DNA of 64,000 bases from Amycolatopsis pittospori (GTDB taxonomy: Bacteria; Actinomycetota; Actinomycetes; Mycobacteriales; Pseudonocardiaceae): positions 78,041 through 142,040 of the forward strand of contig NZ_JACBXD010000010.1 in NCBI RefSeq assembly GCF_013870525.1, given 5' to 3'. This document shows positions 17,114 through 25,880 of this stretch, in pieces. Made by a program: the position numbers and the translations under genes. The notes beneath the pieces are model-generated. The model was not told where the DNA came from and made no database searches. It worked only from the letters and a program-made list of their open reading frames with translations. Numbering within the stretch: the first letter of the stretch is position 1; each line of letters opens with the position of its first letter.

Positions 17114-17764
17114 TCAAGGAATAGTCCGCCGGGAAGACCATTTGTCCGTGAGCAGCGCCGCCACCGGAACCACCGCGAGTGCCACGCCGAAGCCGCCTAG
17201 CGTGTCAGTCGGGTAATGCGCGCCCATTGTTACCTGCGCCCAGCCCATCGCGGCCCCGGCGAGCACGACCACGAAGACCAGCAGTGTCGAAGCCCACGCG
17301 GCTCGCAGCCGTCCGAAGAAACCGAGTGCGACGGTGAACGTCAAAGCGGTCACGAATCCGGTGTGCCCACTGGGATAGGACAGGAATTCGCCGTGGATGA
17401 ACCGGCCGGTCAGCGGTTTCAGCCCGCTGGTCAGGCCGACCGTGAGCACCACGGACACCACCCCGGCGATCGCCGTCCGCAGGCGCCGGAAGTACAAGCA
17501 CGCGCCGAGGAACAGGACCATGACGACGATCGAGCCGAGAGGCTCGCCGACGAAGTCGATCACCACCGCGATGGTCCACCAGGGGTCGTCGGACCAGGCG
17601 AGCGCGTCGACCAGGACGGCGTCGATCCCGGTCGCCTCGGACGTGCCCGCGTACATGAGCAGGAGCACGAGGGCACCGAGGAAACCGGCGACGGCGAGGA
17701 CGAACGCGGTGGGGCGCAGCACCGGCGGCAGGGCCGGGGGTGCCGCCAGTACGCCCGGTTTCAC
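17114..17764 (-). CDS. PAP2-family membrane phosphatase
   Basis: The product has 216 residues with five or six transmembrane segments. The phosphatase motifs are KPLTGR near residue 119, YPSGHTG near residue 132 and a third motif ending HYPTDTLGG near residue 186 (catalytic His and Asp). The family dephosphorylates undecaprenyl diphosphate, phosphatidate or related lipids. The start codon overlaps the GT4 stop, so it is translated with the polysaccharide genes; recycling of the polyprenyl carrier after polymerisation is the obvious role. Confidence 0.85.
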   Translation of the reverse strand: MKPGVLAAPPALPPVLRPTAFVLAVAGFLGALVLLLMYAGTSEATGIDAVLVDALAWSDDPWWTIAVVIDFVGEPLGSIVVMVLFLGACLYFRRLRTAIAGVVSVVLTVGLTSGLKPLTGRFIHGEFLSYPSGHTGFVTALTFTVALGFFGRLRAAWASTLLVFVVVLAGAAMGWAQVTMGAHYPTDTLGGFGVALAVVPVAALLTDKWSSRRTIP

Positions 17765-18963
17765 TCCGCGGCCACCTGCTCCGCGGCCTGGATCGCTCCC
17801 TCGTACCCGGAGATCAACCGATCGAGGCCGACCTCCGGAGTGAATTCCTGTTCGTAGACCAGTCGTGCGGCCTTACCCAGTTCCCGGTTCCGTTCGACGT
17901 CGCCGACGATCTCCCGCAGCCGCCGCGCGAGCGACTCCTCGTTGCCGGGTTCGTGCAGCAGCCCGGTGACGCCGTCCTCGACGAGTTCGCGGAAGGCGCC
18001 GTGCGCGGCGGCGATCGTCGGCACGCCGGCGGCCATCGCCTCGACGACCACGAGCCCGAACGTCTCCAGCCATTCGGACGGCGCCACCGCGACGGCCGCG
18101 CGGGTGACCAGTTCGGCGCATTCCGCCTTGGTCCGCAGGCCTTCGTAGCGGACGTCGTCGCGGCCTTCCGCCCAGCGGGCGACCTCGTCCTGCATCGGAC
18201 CGGTCCCCGCGATCACCAGCGGCATCCCCAGTCCACCGGTCGCGGCGAGCCGGTCCCAGGCCCGCATGAGCAGGCCGATCCCCTTCTCCGCGGTGATCCG
18301 GCCGAGGAACAGGACGTGCTCGCCGGTGCCGGTGCGCCTGATCCCCGGATCGGTGACGAAGTTGTACTTCACCGCCATTCGTTCGGCGGGCATCCCGGCG
18401 GCGATCAGCACTTCCCGCTGGGCACGCGAGATGCAGAAGAACCGCGAGACCCCGGACCACCAGCGACGCCGGTTGAACATCAGGCTCGCCGCCATCGGCA
18501 CGGTCGCGACGCTCGAACCGCGGTAACAACCGTGCCGCACCGCGGGCACCGGCGTCCGGCCGACGCAGTCGGTGCACACCTGGCCGTCGCGGTACAGCGT
18601 GCCGGGCGGACAGATCAGCGTGTAGTTGTGCACGGTCGCGACGGCGGGCACGCCGACGTCGGCGCACGCCGTCAGCACCGACGGCGAAAGCAGCGGGAAC
18701 GTGTTGTGGATGTGGACGACGTCGGGCCGGTCCTCGGTCAGCCGCCGGACGAGGTCCGCGCGTACCGCCCGGTTCCACGGAACCTGGAGCGGGACGACGG
18801 CCTTGCGCGGCAACGACATCGCGGAGATGTCGTCACTGCGTCGTTCGAACAGGCCGACGTCGTGCCCGGCGTCCGCGAGTAGCGCGACCTCCTGGTCGAC
18901 GACGTTGTTCTCACCGCTCGGTTGTTCGGACCGGTAGCGGTTGTGGACCACGAGGACCTTCAC
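17761..18963 (-). CDS. Glycosyltransferase family 4
   Basis: The product has 400 residues, from a GTG at 18963 preceded by AAGGAG. The GT-B fold is evident: N-terminal VLVVHNRYRSEQPSGENNVV, a CPPGTLYRDGQVCTDC Cys-rich stretch in the linker region near residue 125, FLGRITAEKGIGLL near residue 224, and PSEWLETFGLVVVEAMAAG near residue 300, the donor-binding E-x7-E motif. The enzyme is retaining by family and adds a hexose or uronate to the repeat unit. The four Cys around residues 125-145 could bind a metal. It overlaps both neighbours by four bases. Confidence 0.88.
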   Translation of the reverse strand: MKVLVVHNRYRSEQPSGENNVVDQEVALLADAGHDVGLFERRSDDISAMSLPRKAVVPLQVPWNRAVRADLVRRLTEDRPDVVHIHNTFPLLSPSVLTACADVGVPAVATVHNYTLICPPGTLYRDGQVCTDCVGRTPVPAVRHGCYRGSSVATVPMAASLMFNRRRWWSGVSRFFCISRAQREVLIAAGMPAERMAVKYNFVTDPGIRRTGTGEHVLFLGRITAEKGIGLLMRAWDRLAATGGLGMPLVIAGTGPMQDEVARWAEGRDDVRYEGLRTKAECAELVTRAAVAVAPSEWLETFGLVVVEAMAAGVPTIAAAHGAFRELVEDGVTGLLHEPGNEESLARRLREIVGDVERNRELGKAARLVYEQEFTPEVGLDRLISGYEGAIQAAEQVAAE

Positions 18964-20225
18964 GCAGGCTCCTTGGCCGGGATGAACTTCTTCTCGACGA
19001 CGGTTTCGGACGGCGACCGCACCAGCAGTGAGGCCGCCAGGGCCAGGTGCAGGAGGTACGGCGACGCGTCGCCGAGTCCCGCTTCGGTGTAGGACGCCGA
19101 AATGCAGTAGGTGATCAGGAAGATCGCGCAAGCCCTGGACAGTGACGGCGGCCGCAGGGCGGCGACGACGATCAGCACGAGCATGAAGGCCGCGACGATG
19201 GCGATCCCGACGTAGCCCTGTTCGTGGTAGACCGCGAGCCAGCTGTTGTCGATGGGCAGGCCGATGTAGGACTTGTTGGTCAGCCCGACGCCGAACAGGT
19301 ACTCGCCGAGGGTGCGCGGGTCGGACAGCAGCGCGTCCCAGACCTTCGCCCGGCCGGTGAGGCTGGAGAAGTTCTCCTCGCTCTGGCCGCGCAGGAACCA
19401 GGCCTGCAGCAGCGAGCCGAGGGCGACCGCGACGACGGCGCCGGCGAGCCCGACGACGGCGAACACCTTCCGTGCCCGCGCGCTGGACATCCACAGCGAG
19501 AGCAGGGCGATCAGGACGCCGGCGATCAGGCCGAGCATCGCCGTGCGGGTATGTGTCAGCAGCAGGATCGCGAACGACGGGACGATGACGATCAGCGCGT
19601 TCAGCCGGTCTAGTTCACCGCCGAGCCACAGCAGCACGGTGAGCCCGATGACGACGGCGGCGTACTGCCCGACCTGCGGCGGGGTGAGCGGCCAGATGGT
19701 GCCGGTGAGGCGGCCGCCGTACTCCTCGGCCAGCGCGATCCCTGGTGACGCCGCCAGCCCGACCACCACCGTCACCAGCACCACGGAGTAGGTGCGGATG
19801 TGGTGCCGGACGAGCCTGATCCCGCCGTCCCACCACTGGGTCAGGAGCCAGAGGGTGGCGACGAACAGGCCGAACCGGAAGCAGCGGAACAGTGCGCCGT
19901 AGCCGACTTCGAGGTTCAGGCTCGCCATCAGGCTGAGCACGACCAGGACGGTGAGCAGCAGCAGGTACGCGCTCGGCCTGATCCGGAGCCGTGCGTTCAG
20001 CACCAGCGCGACGCAGAACGCCAGCACCAGCGAGCCCATGGTGACCAGCTGGATCACCGACCGCGGGATGGGGATGACGGTCGTCGCGCCGGTGGAGCCG
20101 AGCGTGTTGAGGATCAGCAGCGCCCAGACGAGCGCGACCGCCTTCGGCATGTCCGGCGACTGTGAGGGACGCTCCCCGCGCGGAAGATGCGGGAAGCGTC
20201 CTTTTCGGACGGTTTCGTACCGCAT
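18960..20225 (-). CDS. O-antigen ligase/Wzy-type polymerase
   Basis: The product has 421 residues and about 11 hydrophobic segments. A large extracytoplasmic loop between them holds RGQSEENFSSLTGRAKVWDALL and a following NSWLAVYHEQGYVG segment, the layout of Wzy_C/O-antigen ligase family proteins. It should polymerise lipid-linked repeat units outside the membrane. The ATG at 20225 has a strong GGGGGAGG upstream. The gene starts directly after the beta-helix lipoprotein. Confidence 0.82.
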   Translation of the reverse strand: MRYETVRKGRFPHLPRGERPSQSPDMPKAVALVWALLILNTLGSTGATTVIPIPRSVIQLVTMGSLVLAFCVALVLNARLRIRPSAYLLLLTVLVVLSLMASLNLEVGYGALFRCFRFGLFVATLWLLTQWWDGGIRLVRHHIRTYSVVLVTVVVGLAASPGIALAEEYGGRLTGTIWPLTPPQVGQYAAVVIGLTVLLWLGGELDRLNALIVIVPSFAILLLTHTRTAMLGLIAGVLIALLSLWMSSARARKVFAVVGLAGAVVAVALGSLLQAWFLRGQSEENFSSLTGRAKVWDALLSDPRTLGEYLFGVGLTNKSYIGLPIDNSWLAVYHEQGYVGIAIVAAFMLVLIVVAALRPPSLSRACAIFLITYCISASYTEAGLGDASPYLLHLALAASLLVRSPSETVVEKKFIPAKEPA

Positions 20226-20226
20226 G

Positions 20227-21759
20227 TCAGCCTCCCCCTTGCCGGGTGTAGGTGGATCCGGCGTCCTGTTTGTACGGGCCGCCCTGCCATTCGCCGATGC
20301 CCAGGCTCCGGCTCGGTTCGAAGGCGATGAAGTTCCATGGTCCGGCATAGGTGTTGTCGTGCCACCTGTTGCCCTGGTCGAAGGTGATGGCCTGCTGGAC
20401 GACCTCGCCCTTGTACGGCGACCAGTCCGGGTAGGTGCCGAAGTTCGCCAGGACGGCCATCCGCGCGCAGGTGTTCTCGCAGCCCGCGACGGCGGGGTCG
20501 AGGACGAACCGGTTGTGGTGGATGTCGACGCGCTGCGTCTTCCACCGGCAGTCGTCGTACAGCGCGCCGGACGCGATGGCGGGCCGTGCGCAGGTCTCGT
20601 GCGACGGCACCAGCCGCGTGCAGGCCCCGGACGACGTGTTGGCCGGACTGTTGCAGAACCGGTCGGAGTTCTCCCACAGGGTGATCCCGTTCCAGTTGTT
20701 CTCGAGCACGTTCCCGGCGATCTCGACCTTGTCCGTCCGCGCCTTCACCCTCGGCTCGCCGCCGGATTCGGAGATGTAGATCGCCGCGACCGGGAAGCTG
20801 TCGCCGCGATCGATGTAGTTCTTGCCGTCCACCCCGTTGTTCCGGCGGACGGTGTTGCCGCGGATGACGGCGTTGTAGCTGGTCTCGTACATGATCGCGG
20901 TGCTGTCGTTGCCTTCGACGAGGTTGCCCTCGATCAGGAAGTCGTTGTTGTTCGTGTCGGCCCAGAGCCCGACGCCGCGGTTGTCGTGCACCCAGTTCCC
21001 GCGGATGTCGGCGCCGTCGACGGACCAGAACTTGACGCCGCCGGTGCAGCCGCAGCCGTCGACCTTCCGTTCCCAGTCACCGGTGTTGTTCCCGGTGATC
21101 TCGTTGCCCTCGACGAGGAGTCCGGTGATGCCGTTCTCGCCCTCGTAGGCGTTCATGCCGTACTGCCCGTTGTTCCGCAGGCAGTTCCCCCGGACCTGCT
21201 GCCGCGCGCCCGCCATGAGGCCGGCGCCGTCGTTCTCCTGCACGGTGTTGTGCTCGATGACCCAGCCCGGGGCCGAATCGTGGTTGACCACGCCTTCGTC
21301 GCGCGGGGCCACGAAGCCGCGCACGGTGAGGTACTGGATCTTGACGTCGGCGGCGCTGCCGGAGAAGGCGTACTGGTTGATCTTCCGGCCGTCGAGGATC
21401 GCGCCCGGCGCGCCGAGATAGACGTTGCCCGCCTTCGGCTGGACCTGGTCGAACCGGTCGTCGCCGAGCCGGTGTGTGCCCGGGGCCAGCCAGAACGTCG
21501 TCCCCGGTCCGCCCGTCCTCGTCTTCGCCACGAGATCACCCGGCACCGCCGGATCCACCGTCACCGCTCCCGCCGGTGCCGCCGCCGGACCCGGCGGCAG
21601 CTTGTCGCACACCTGCGCCACCGCCCCGGACGGCGCCTGCGCCGGATCCGGTGGTTTCCCCGCCTCGTCGCCGGGGTCGGAGGTGCAGGAGGCCAAAACC
21701 GTCGCGGCCAGCAGGACCGGCAGGACGACTCGGCGGATGCGGTGCGGTCGGACCGTCAC
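20227..21759 (-). CDS. Beta-helix lipoprotein, paralogue of the secreted protein at 14751
   Basis: The product has 510 residues. A lipobox LASC near residue 26 predicts attachment to the membrane, followed by a Pro/Ala-rich linker and the same beta-helix domain as the product of 14751-16211. Shared blocks include GVVNHDS, CLRNNGQYG, GGVKFW, VDGADIRGNWVH, GLWADTNNNDF, SESGGEPR and DDCRWKTQRV. The GTG at 21759 overlaps the lyase stop. A surface-anchored lyase, hydrolase or epimerase acting on the exported polymer is the likely role, by analogy with periplasmic beta-helix proteins of alginate export systems. Confidence 0.83.
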   Translation of the reverse strand: MTVRPHRIRRVVLPVLLAATVLASCTSDPGDEAGKPPDPAQAPSGAVAQVCDKLPPGPAAAPAGAVTVDPAVPGDLVAKTRTGGPGTTFWLAPGTHRLGDDRFDQVQPKAGNVYLGAPGAILDGRKINQYAFSGSAADVKIQYLTVRGFVAPRDEGVVNHDSAPGWVIEHNTVQENDGAGLMAGARQQVRGNCLRNNGQYGMNAYEGENGITGLLVEGNEITGNNTGDWERKVDGCGCTGGVKFWSVDGADIRGNWVHDNRGVGLWADTNNNDFLIEGNLVEGNDSTAIMYETSYNAVIRGNTVRRNNGVDGKNYIDRGDSFPVAAIYISESGGEPRVKARTDKVEIAGNVLENNWNGITLWENSDRFCNSPANTSSGACTRLVPSHETCARPAIASGALYDDCRWKTQRVDIHHNRFVLDPAVAGCENTCARMAVLANFGTYPDWSPYKGEVVQQAITFDQGNRWHDNTYAGPWNFIAFEPSRSLGIGEWQGGPYKQDAGSTYTRQGGG

Positions 21760-23690
21760 AACGTGGGTTCCTCAGGGTCGAAGGTGAGCACGGTGGCCAG
21801 TTCGGTCGACGCGGTGCCGGTGCCGAGCAGCGTCCACGCGGGCTCGCGGCGGCCGAATCCGGCCGAGTACCAGCCGAGCGGCGGGGTGCTCTCCCCGCGA
21901 TGCGCCGACCACCTGAGCTGGGAGGGCAACTCCATCGAGGCGCCGCGCTCCTGGCCGTCGACCGTCCAGGACAGCTTCGCGGTCCCGCCGGTGACGGTGA
22001 CCTCCACGGCAGGCCCGAAGTGGAACGCGAGACGGCACGGACGCGCCTCACCGCCGCGGACCTCGTCGAGAATCCGCAGCTCAGCGCCGTCCAGTTCCAC
22101 CGAACGCCGGTGGATCGCCGGTGCGTACCCGTCGTGCTCGGCGCTCCAGCGGGTCGGCGTTCCGGCGGCGATCACCTTGGTGACCGCGTGTTTCGTCCAC
22201 AGGAACGGGCCACCCGAGACGGACTGGTCGGTTCCGCCGAGTTCGAGCGTGTTGTGCCCGGCCGTGGACCGGAAGTACGACCGCCACTTCGGTTCCCCGT
22301 GGTAGCAGTAGGTTCCGGGGTCGGCGAGGATGTCGACGCCGTCGTGCCGGACCTCGACCGAGAGCGCGTCGGCGTGCGCGTGCGCGGCGATGGACAGGAA
22401 ACCGTGCGGCCCGCCGTCGCAGCGGCACCAGACGTCGCCGTCGCGCAGGATGGTCGTCCCGGCGTCGGCGAAGTCGTCCCGCCGTCGCACCGGACGCGCG
22501 GCACCGACCTGGACGTCCTTGGCCAGCGCGGAGAACAGCGGCGTCCGGACGTCGCCCTCCCGGACCTCGGGCCACCAGTCCAACCGTCCGAAAAGGGCTT
22601 CCCCGGTGTTGAGCAGCGAAGCCCAGCGACCGGTCTCGTCGCCGTCGACGATGAGACCGAAGCCGTCGTCGGCGTCGCCCTGTCTCGGCGGTCGCAGCCT
22701 GTTGTCCACAATGGACGCGAGTGCGTCGGTCATCCGGAGCAGCACGAGCCACGTCGACTCGGGAACGGCGACGCCGGCGGCCTTCGCCTCCAGCGCACCC
22801 GCGAGCCCGAGTTCCAGGACGAGCCCGTGGTATTCGGTGGCGAGCTCGCGGTTGATCCCGGAGTCGAAGGTGTTGTGCGCCAGCATCTTGTCCAGCGACG
22901 CCAGCGCGGCGTCCCGCCACTGGGCCGATTCCGGGAACCAGTCGAACGCGCAGGCGGCGGCGAGCTGCCCGGCGTCCTCGGCGATCACGTGGTTGTTGGC
23001 CGACGAACCCCGGCTGGGGAACGCGGCCAGCCAGCGCTGATGGTGCCAGATCTGGTTGAGTGCCACCGGATTGTCCTCGAACAGCGCCGGCGCCTCCGCC
23101 CAGCCGTCGAGCAGCCGCCGGACCCACACCCAGGACAGCAGCCGGATGCCGAGTTCGATCCCGCTGACCCAGTGCACCCCGCGCATCGGCGGATTGGCCG
23201 TCCACCAGGACCTCAGGTGCGCGGCGACACGTTCGGCGTACCGGTCGTCGCCGGTCAGGGCGTACGCGGCGGCCAGCACGGTGAGGTGCTGATGCCGCGA
23301 CGGCTCCCAGATCTGCTTGATGTCGCCGACGGCCTCCTCGCTCCGGTACGGGATGTCGAAGGAGTACACATCGGACGGTGCGCGCCGCCCGGTCTTCGGG
23401 TCGCGCGACCAGTCCGGGTCGACGAGGTCGTCCCGTTCGACGCCGAAGTATTCGGCGTGCCCGTCCATGAGCCGATCCGCTTTGTCCAGCAGGTCCTTCA
23501 ACGCGTCACTGGAGACGGTGGCGAGGACGGCTTCACCGGGGACGCGCGCGAAGGCGCGGTCCGGCAGCCAGGCCGCCTTGTCCCCCGCGACCCCGCGCCA
23601 CTGGCGTTTGCGCACGACGTCGGTGACCCGGCCCGCGATCTCGGCGGGCCCCATCCGCGACAGTCTTCGCAGGTACCAGGACGGATCCAT
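21756..23690 (-). CDS. Heparinase II/III (alginate lyase) family protein
   Basis: The product has 644 residues. The N-terminal two-thirds form an alpha/alpha toroid with SSANNHVIAEDAG near residue 256 (Asn/His of the active site), followed by the heparinase II/III beta domain with HAHADALSVEV near residue 420 and DPGTYCYHGEPKWRSYFR. The family cleaves uronate-containing glycans by beta-elimination. I see no signal peptide, although homologues in other capsule loci also lack one; its site of action is therefore unclear. It overlaps both neighbours (ATG shares a base with the oxidoreductase stop). Confidence 0.87.
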   Translation of the reverse strand: MDPSWYLRRLSRMGPAEIAGRVTDVVRKRQWRGVAGDKAAWLPDRAFARVPGEAVLATVSSDALKDLLDKADRLMDGHAEYFGVERDDLVDPDWSRDPKTGRRAPSDVYSFDIPYRSEEAVGDIKQIWEPSRHQHLTVLAAAYALTGDDRYAERVAAHLRSWWTANPPMRGVHWVSGIELGIRLLSWVWVRRLLDGWAEAPALFEDNPVALNQIWHHQRWLAAFPSRGSSANNHVIAEDAGQLAAACAFDWFPESAQWRDAALASLDKMLAHNTFDSGINRELATEYHGLVLELGLAGALEAKAAGVAVPESTWLVLLRMTDALASIVDNRLRPPRQGDADDGFGLIVDGDETGRWASLLNTGEALFGRLDWWPEVREGDVRTPLFSALAKDVQVGAARPVRRRDDFADAGTTILRDGDVWCRCDGGPHGFLSIAAHAHADALSVEVRHDGVDILADPGTYCYHGEPKWRSYFRSTAGHNTLELGGTDQSVSGGPFLWTKHAVTKVIAAGTPTRWSAEHDGYAPAIHRRSVELDGAELRILDEVRGGEARPCRLAFHFGPAVEVTVTGGTAKLSWTVDGQERGASMELPSQLRWSAHRGESTPPLGWYSAGFGRREPAWTLLGTGTASTELATVLTFDPEEPTL

Positions 23691-25873
23691 CAGCCGATTC
23701 CTTCCTTGGCGTTGATCCGCACCGGCACACCGGTCTCCAGGCTGCGGTTGACCGCGAGCGTGGCCAACGTCGTCGAGACGAGCGAGTCGACCGAGACCGG
23801 CATCGCGACGCCGGTCTTCAGCGCGTTGACGAAAGCTTCGAGCTCGGCGGCCTGGCCCTTGTCACGGCCCTTGGGGATGCGGGAACTGGCCCACTTCTTG
23901 CGGCCGAACACCGACGCGCGCGCGAAGTCGTCGAACTTCAGCACCTTGCCGTCGGCGGTGACGTCGATCGTCTCCTTCGGGAACGCCGCCGAACCGCTGG
24001 TGGTGTAGGCGATCGACGCGGTCGAGCCGTCCGGGTAACGCAGCAGGATCTGCAGGTCCTGGTGGCCCGGCGTCGCGGTGGCGTACACCGAGACCGGGTC
24101 GGAACCGAGCAACCAGCTCACCGTGTCGATGAAGTGCCCGCCCTCACCCGCGAAGCGCGAACCCTCGCTGTCGGCCTGGTTGTACCAGCTGTTGGCGTCG
24201 AGCTGACCGGCGTTGACCAGGTACCGCACCGAAGCCGGGCCGATCCTCGGCCCGAAGTGGACGACCGATTCGTTCAGCAGCGGGGCGAACCGGCGGTTGA
24301 AGCCGACCTGCAGCCGGTCGTTGCCGGACTCCTCGATCGCACCGAGCACGATCTCGAGTTCCTTCTCCGAAAGCGCCAACGGCTTCTCGACGAAGACGGC
24401 CTTGCCCGCGAGCAGCGCGCGCCGGGTCAGCTCGGCGTGCGAGCTGTGCCGCGTCACGATGAACACCGCGTCGATCGACGAGTCGCCGAGCATCGTGTCG
24501 AGATCGGTGGTGGCGCGGGCGAAGCCGAACTTGCGCTTGGCGTTCGCGCCCGAGAGCGCGGAGGTGGTGACGACCTCGGTGAGGTGGACGTTCTCCATCT
24601 CGGCCAAATGCGGCAGCAGCATCGAGGACGCGTAGTTGCCCGCGCCGATGAACCCGATCCGCACGGCGCCGGGCTTCGGCGCCACACGGGCGGTGGCGGT
24701 CTTCGGCACGGCGACCGAGGTGACAGCCTGCTCGGCCGCGCCCGCCGCGTGCTTCTCGTACTCGAACAGCACGGCGACGGCCTTGAGCTCGCCCTCGTTC
24801 AGCTTCCGGTACGTCTCGACGGCGTCGGAGAAGTCCGAGACGTGCGAGATCAGCGGCTCGACGTCGAGACGGCCGCTGCCCATCAGGTCGACCACGCATT
24901 CGAGGTTACGGCGCTCGGTCCACCGGACCTGGCCGATCGGGTAGTCGCGGCCCTCGAGTTCGTACTCCGGGTCGTAGCGGCCGGGTCCGTACGAGCGGGA
25001 GAACCGGACGTCGAGTTCCTTTTCGTAGTACGCGTTCCACGGCAGGTTGAGCGAGCATTTGCCGATGTCGATCACCCGGCCGCGGTCGCGGGCCAGCTTC
25101 GCGGCCAGCTCCACCGGCTCGTTCGTGCTGCCACCCGCCGCGAGGTAGACCTGGTCGACGCCGTGGCCGGCGCTGATCTCCGCGACCGCGGTGTCGATGA
25201 CACCGGATCCCGGATCGCCGCATTTGAGCGCGCCGAGCTGCTCGGCCAGCGCGCATCGCGTCGGGTCCGGGTCGACACCGACCACACGGACACCGGAAGC
25301 GACCAGCAGCTGCACGACCAGCTGACCGATCAGGCCGAGCCCGATGACCAGCGCGATGTCGCCGATCTGCGGCTCGCCCTGACGGACACCCTGCATCGCG
25401 ATCGAACCGACCGTGCCGAAGGCGGCGTGCCGCGGGTCGACGCCGTCGGGCACCTTGGAGTACAGGTTCTTGGGCACCCAGTTCAGTTCCGCGTGCAGCG
25501 CGTGCTCGTTTCCGGCGCACGCCACGTAGTCACCGACGGCGACGTCGTGGATGCCGGCACCGACCTCTTCGACGACACCACACAGCGAGTAGCCCAGCGG
25601 CGTGTAGGAGTCGAGCTTGTTCATCGCTTTGCGGTAGGTGGCGCCGAGCCCGTTGGTCGCGACGCTCTGCATCACCTTCGCGACCTGGTCCGGCCGCGCC
25701 TTCGCCTTGCCCACCAGGGAAAGGCTCGCCTCGGACACCTTCATCATCTCGGTGCCGGTGGAGATCAGCGAATAGGCGGTGCGGACCAGCACACCCCCCG
25801 GTTTGCACGCGGGGACTTCGACGTCGAGGAGCGCCAGCTCCCCGCTCTTGTAGTTCTGCACTACCTGCTTCAC
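23690..25873 (-). CDS. Two-domain oxidoreductase (zinc-type dehydrogenase fused to Gfo/Idh/MocA)
   Basis: The product has 727 residues. Residues 1-355 resemble medium-chain dehydrogenases (PLGYSLCGVVEEVG, Rossmann VIGLGLIGQLVVQLL). Residues about 395-727 are a complete Gfo/Idh/MocA oxidoreductase (IGFIGAGNYASSMLLPH, VEKPLALS with the catalytic Lys, FAGEGGHFIDTVSWLLG). This fusion occurs in capsule and uronic-acid loci beside heparinase-like genes. The reaction is not established; oxidation and reduction of a nucleotide sugar by one polypeptide is plausible. I choose the GTG at 25873 because AGGAG lies six bases upstream; an ATG at 25906 lacks a site and would nearly touch asnB. Confidence 0.85.
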   Translation of the reverse strand: MKQVVQNYKSGELALLDVEVPACKPGGVLVRTAYSLISTGTEMMKVSEASLSLVGKAKARPDQVAKVMQSVATNGLGATYRKAMNKLDSYTPLGYSLCGVVEEVGAGIHDVAVGDYVACAGNEHALHAELNWVPKNLYSKVPDGVDPRHAAFGTVGSIAMQGVRQGEPQIGDIALVIGLGLIGQLVVQLLVASGVRVVGVDPDPTRCALAEQLGALKCGDPGSGVIDTAVAEISAGHGVDQVYLAAGGSTNEPVELAAKLARDRGRVIDIGKCSLNLPWNAYYEKELDVRFSRSYGPGRYDPEYELEGRDYPIGQVRWTERRNLECVVDLMGSGRLDVEPLISHVSDFSDAVETYRKLNEGELKAVAVLFEYEKHAAGAAEQAVTSVAVPKTATARVAPKPGAVRIGFIGAGNYASSMLLPHLAEMENVHLTEVVTTSALSGANAKRKFGFARATTDLDTMLGDSSIDAVFIVTRHSSHAELTRRALLAGKAVFVEKPLALSEKELEIVLGAIEESGNDRLQVGFNRRFAPLLNESVVHFGPRIGPASVRYLVNAGQLDANSWYNQADSEGSRFAGEGGHFIDTVSWLLGSDPVSVYATATPGHQDLQILLRYPDGSTASIAYTTSGSAAFPKETIDVTADGKVLKFDDFARASVFGRKKWASSRIPKGRDKGQAAELEAFVNALKTGVAMPVSVDSLVSTTLATLAVNRSLETGVPVRINAKEGIG

Positions 25874-25880
25874 GTCGCTC

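Noticed and set aside
19951..22305. A 784-codon plus-strand frame across the polymerase, beta-helix and lyase genes
   Set aside because: The minus-strand genes have clear families, ribosome sites and coupled starts; this frame has none of these.
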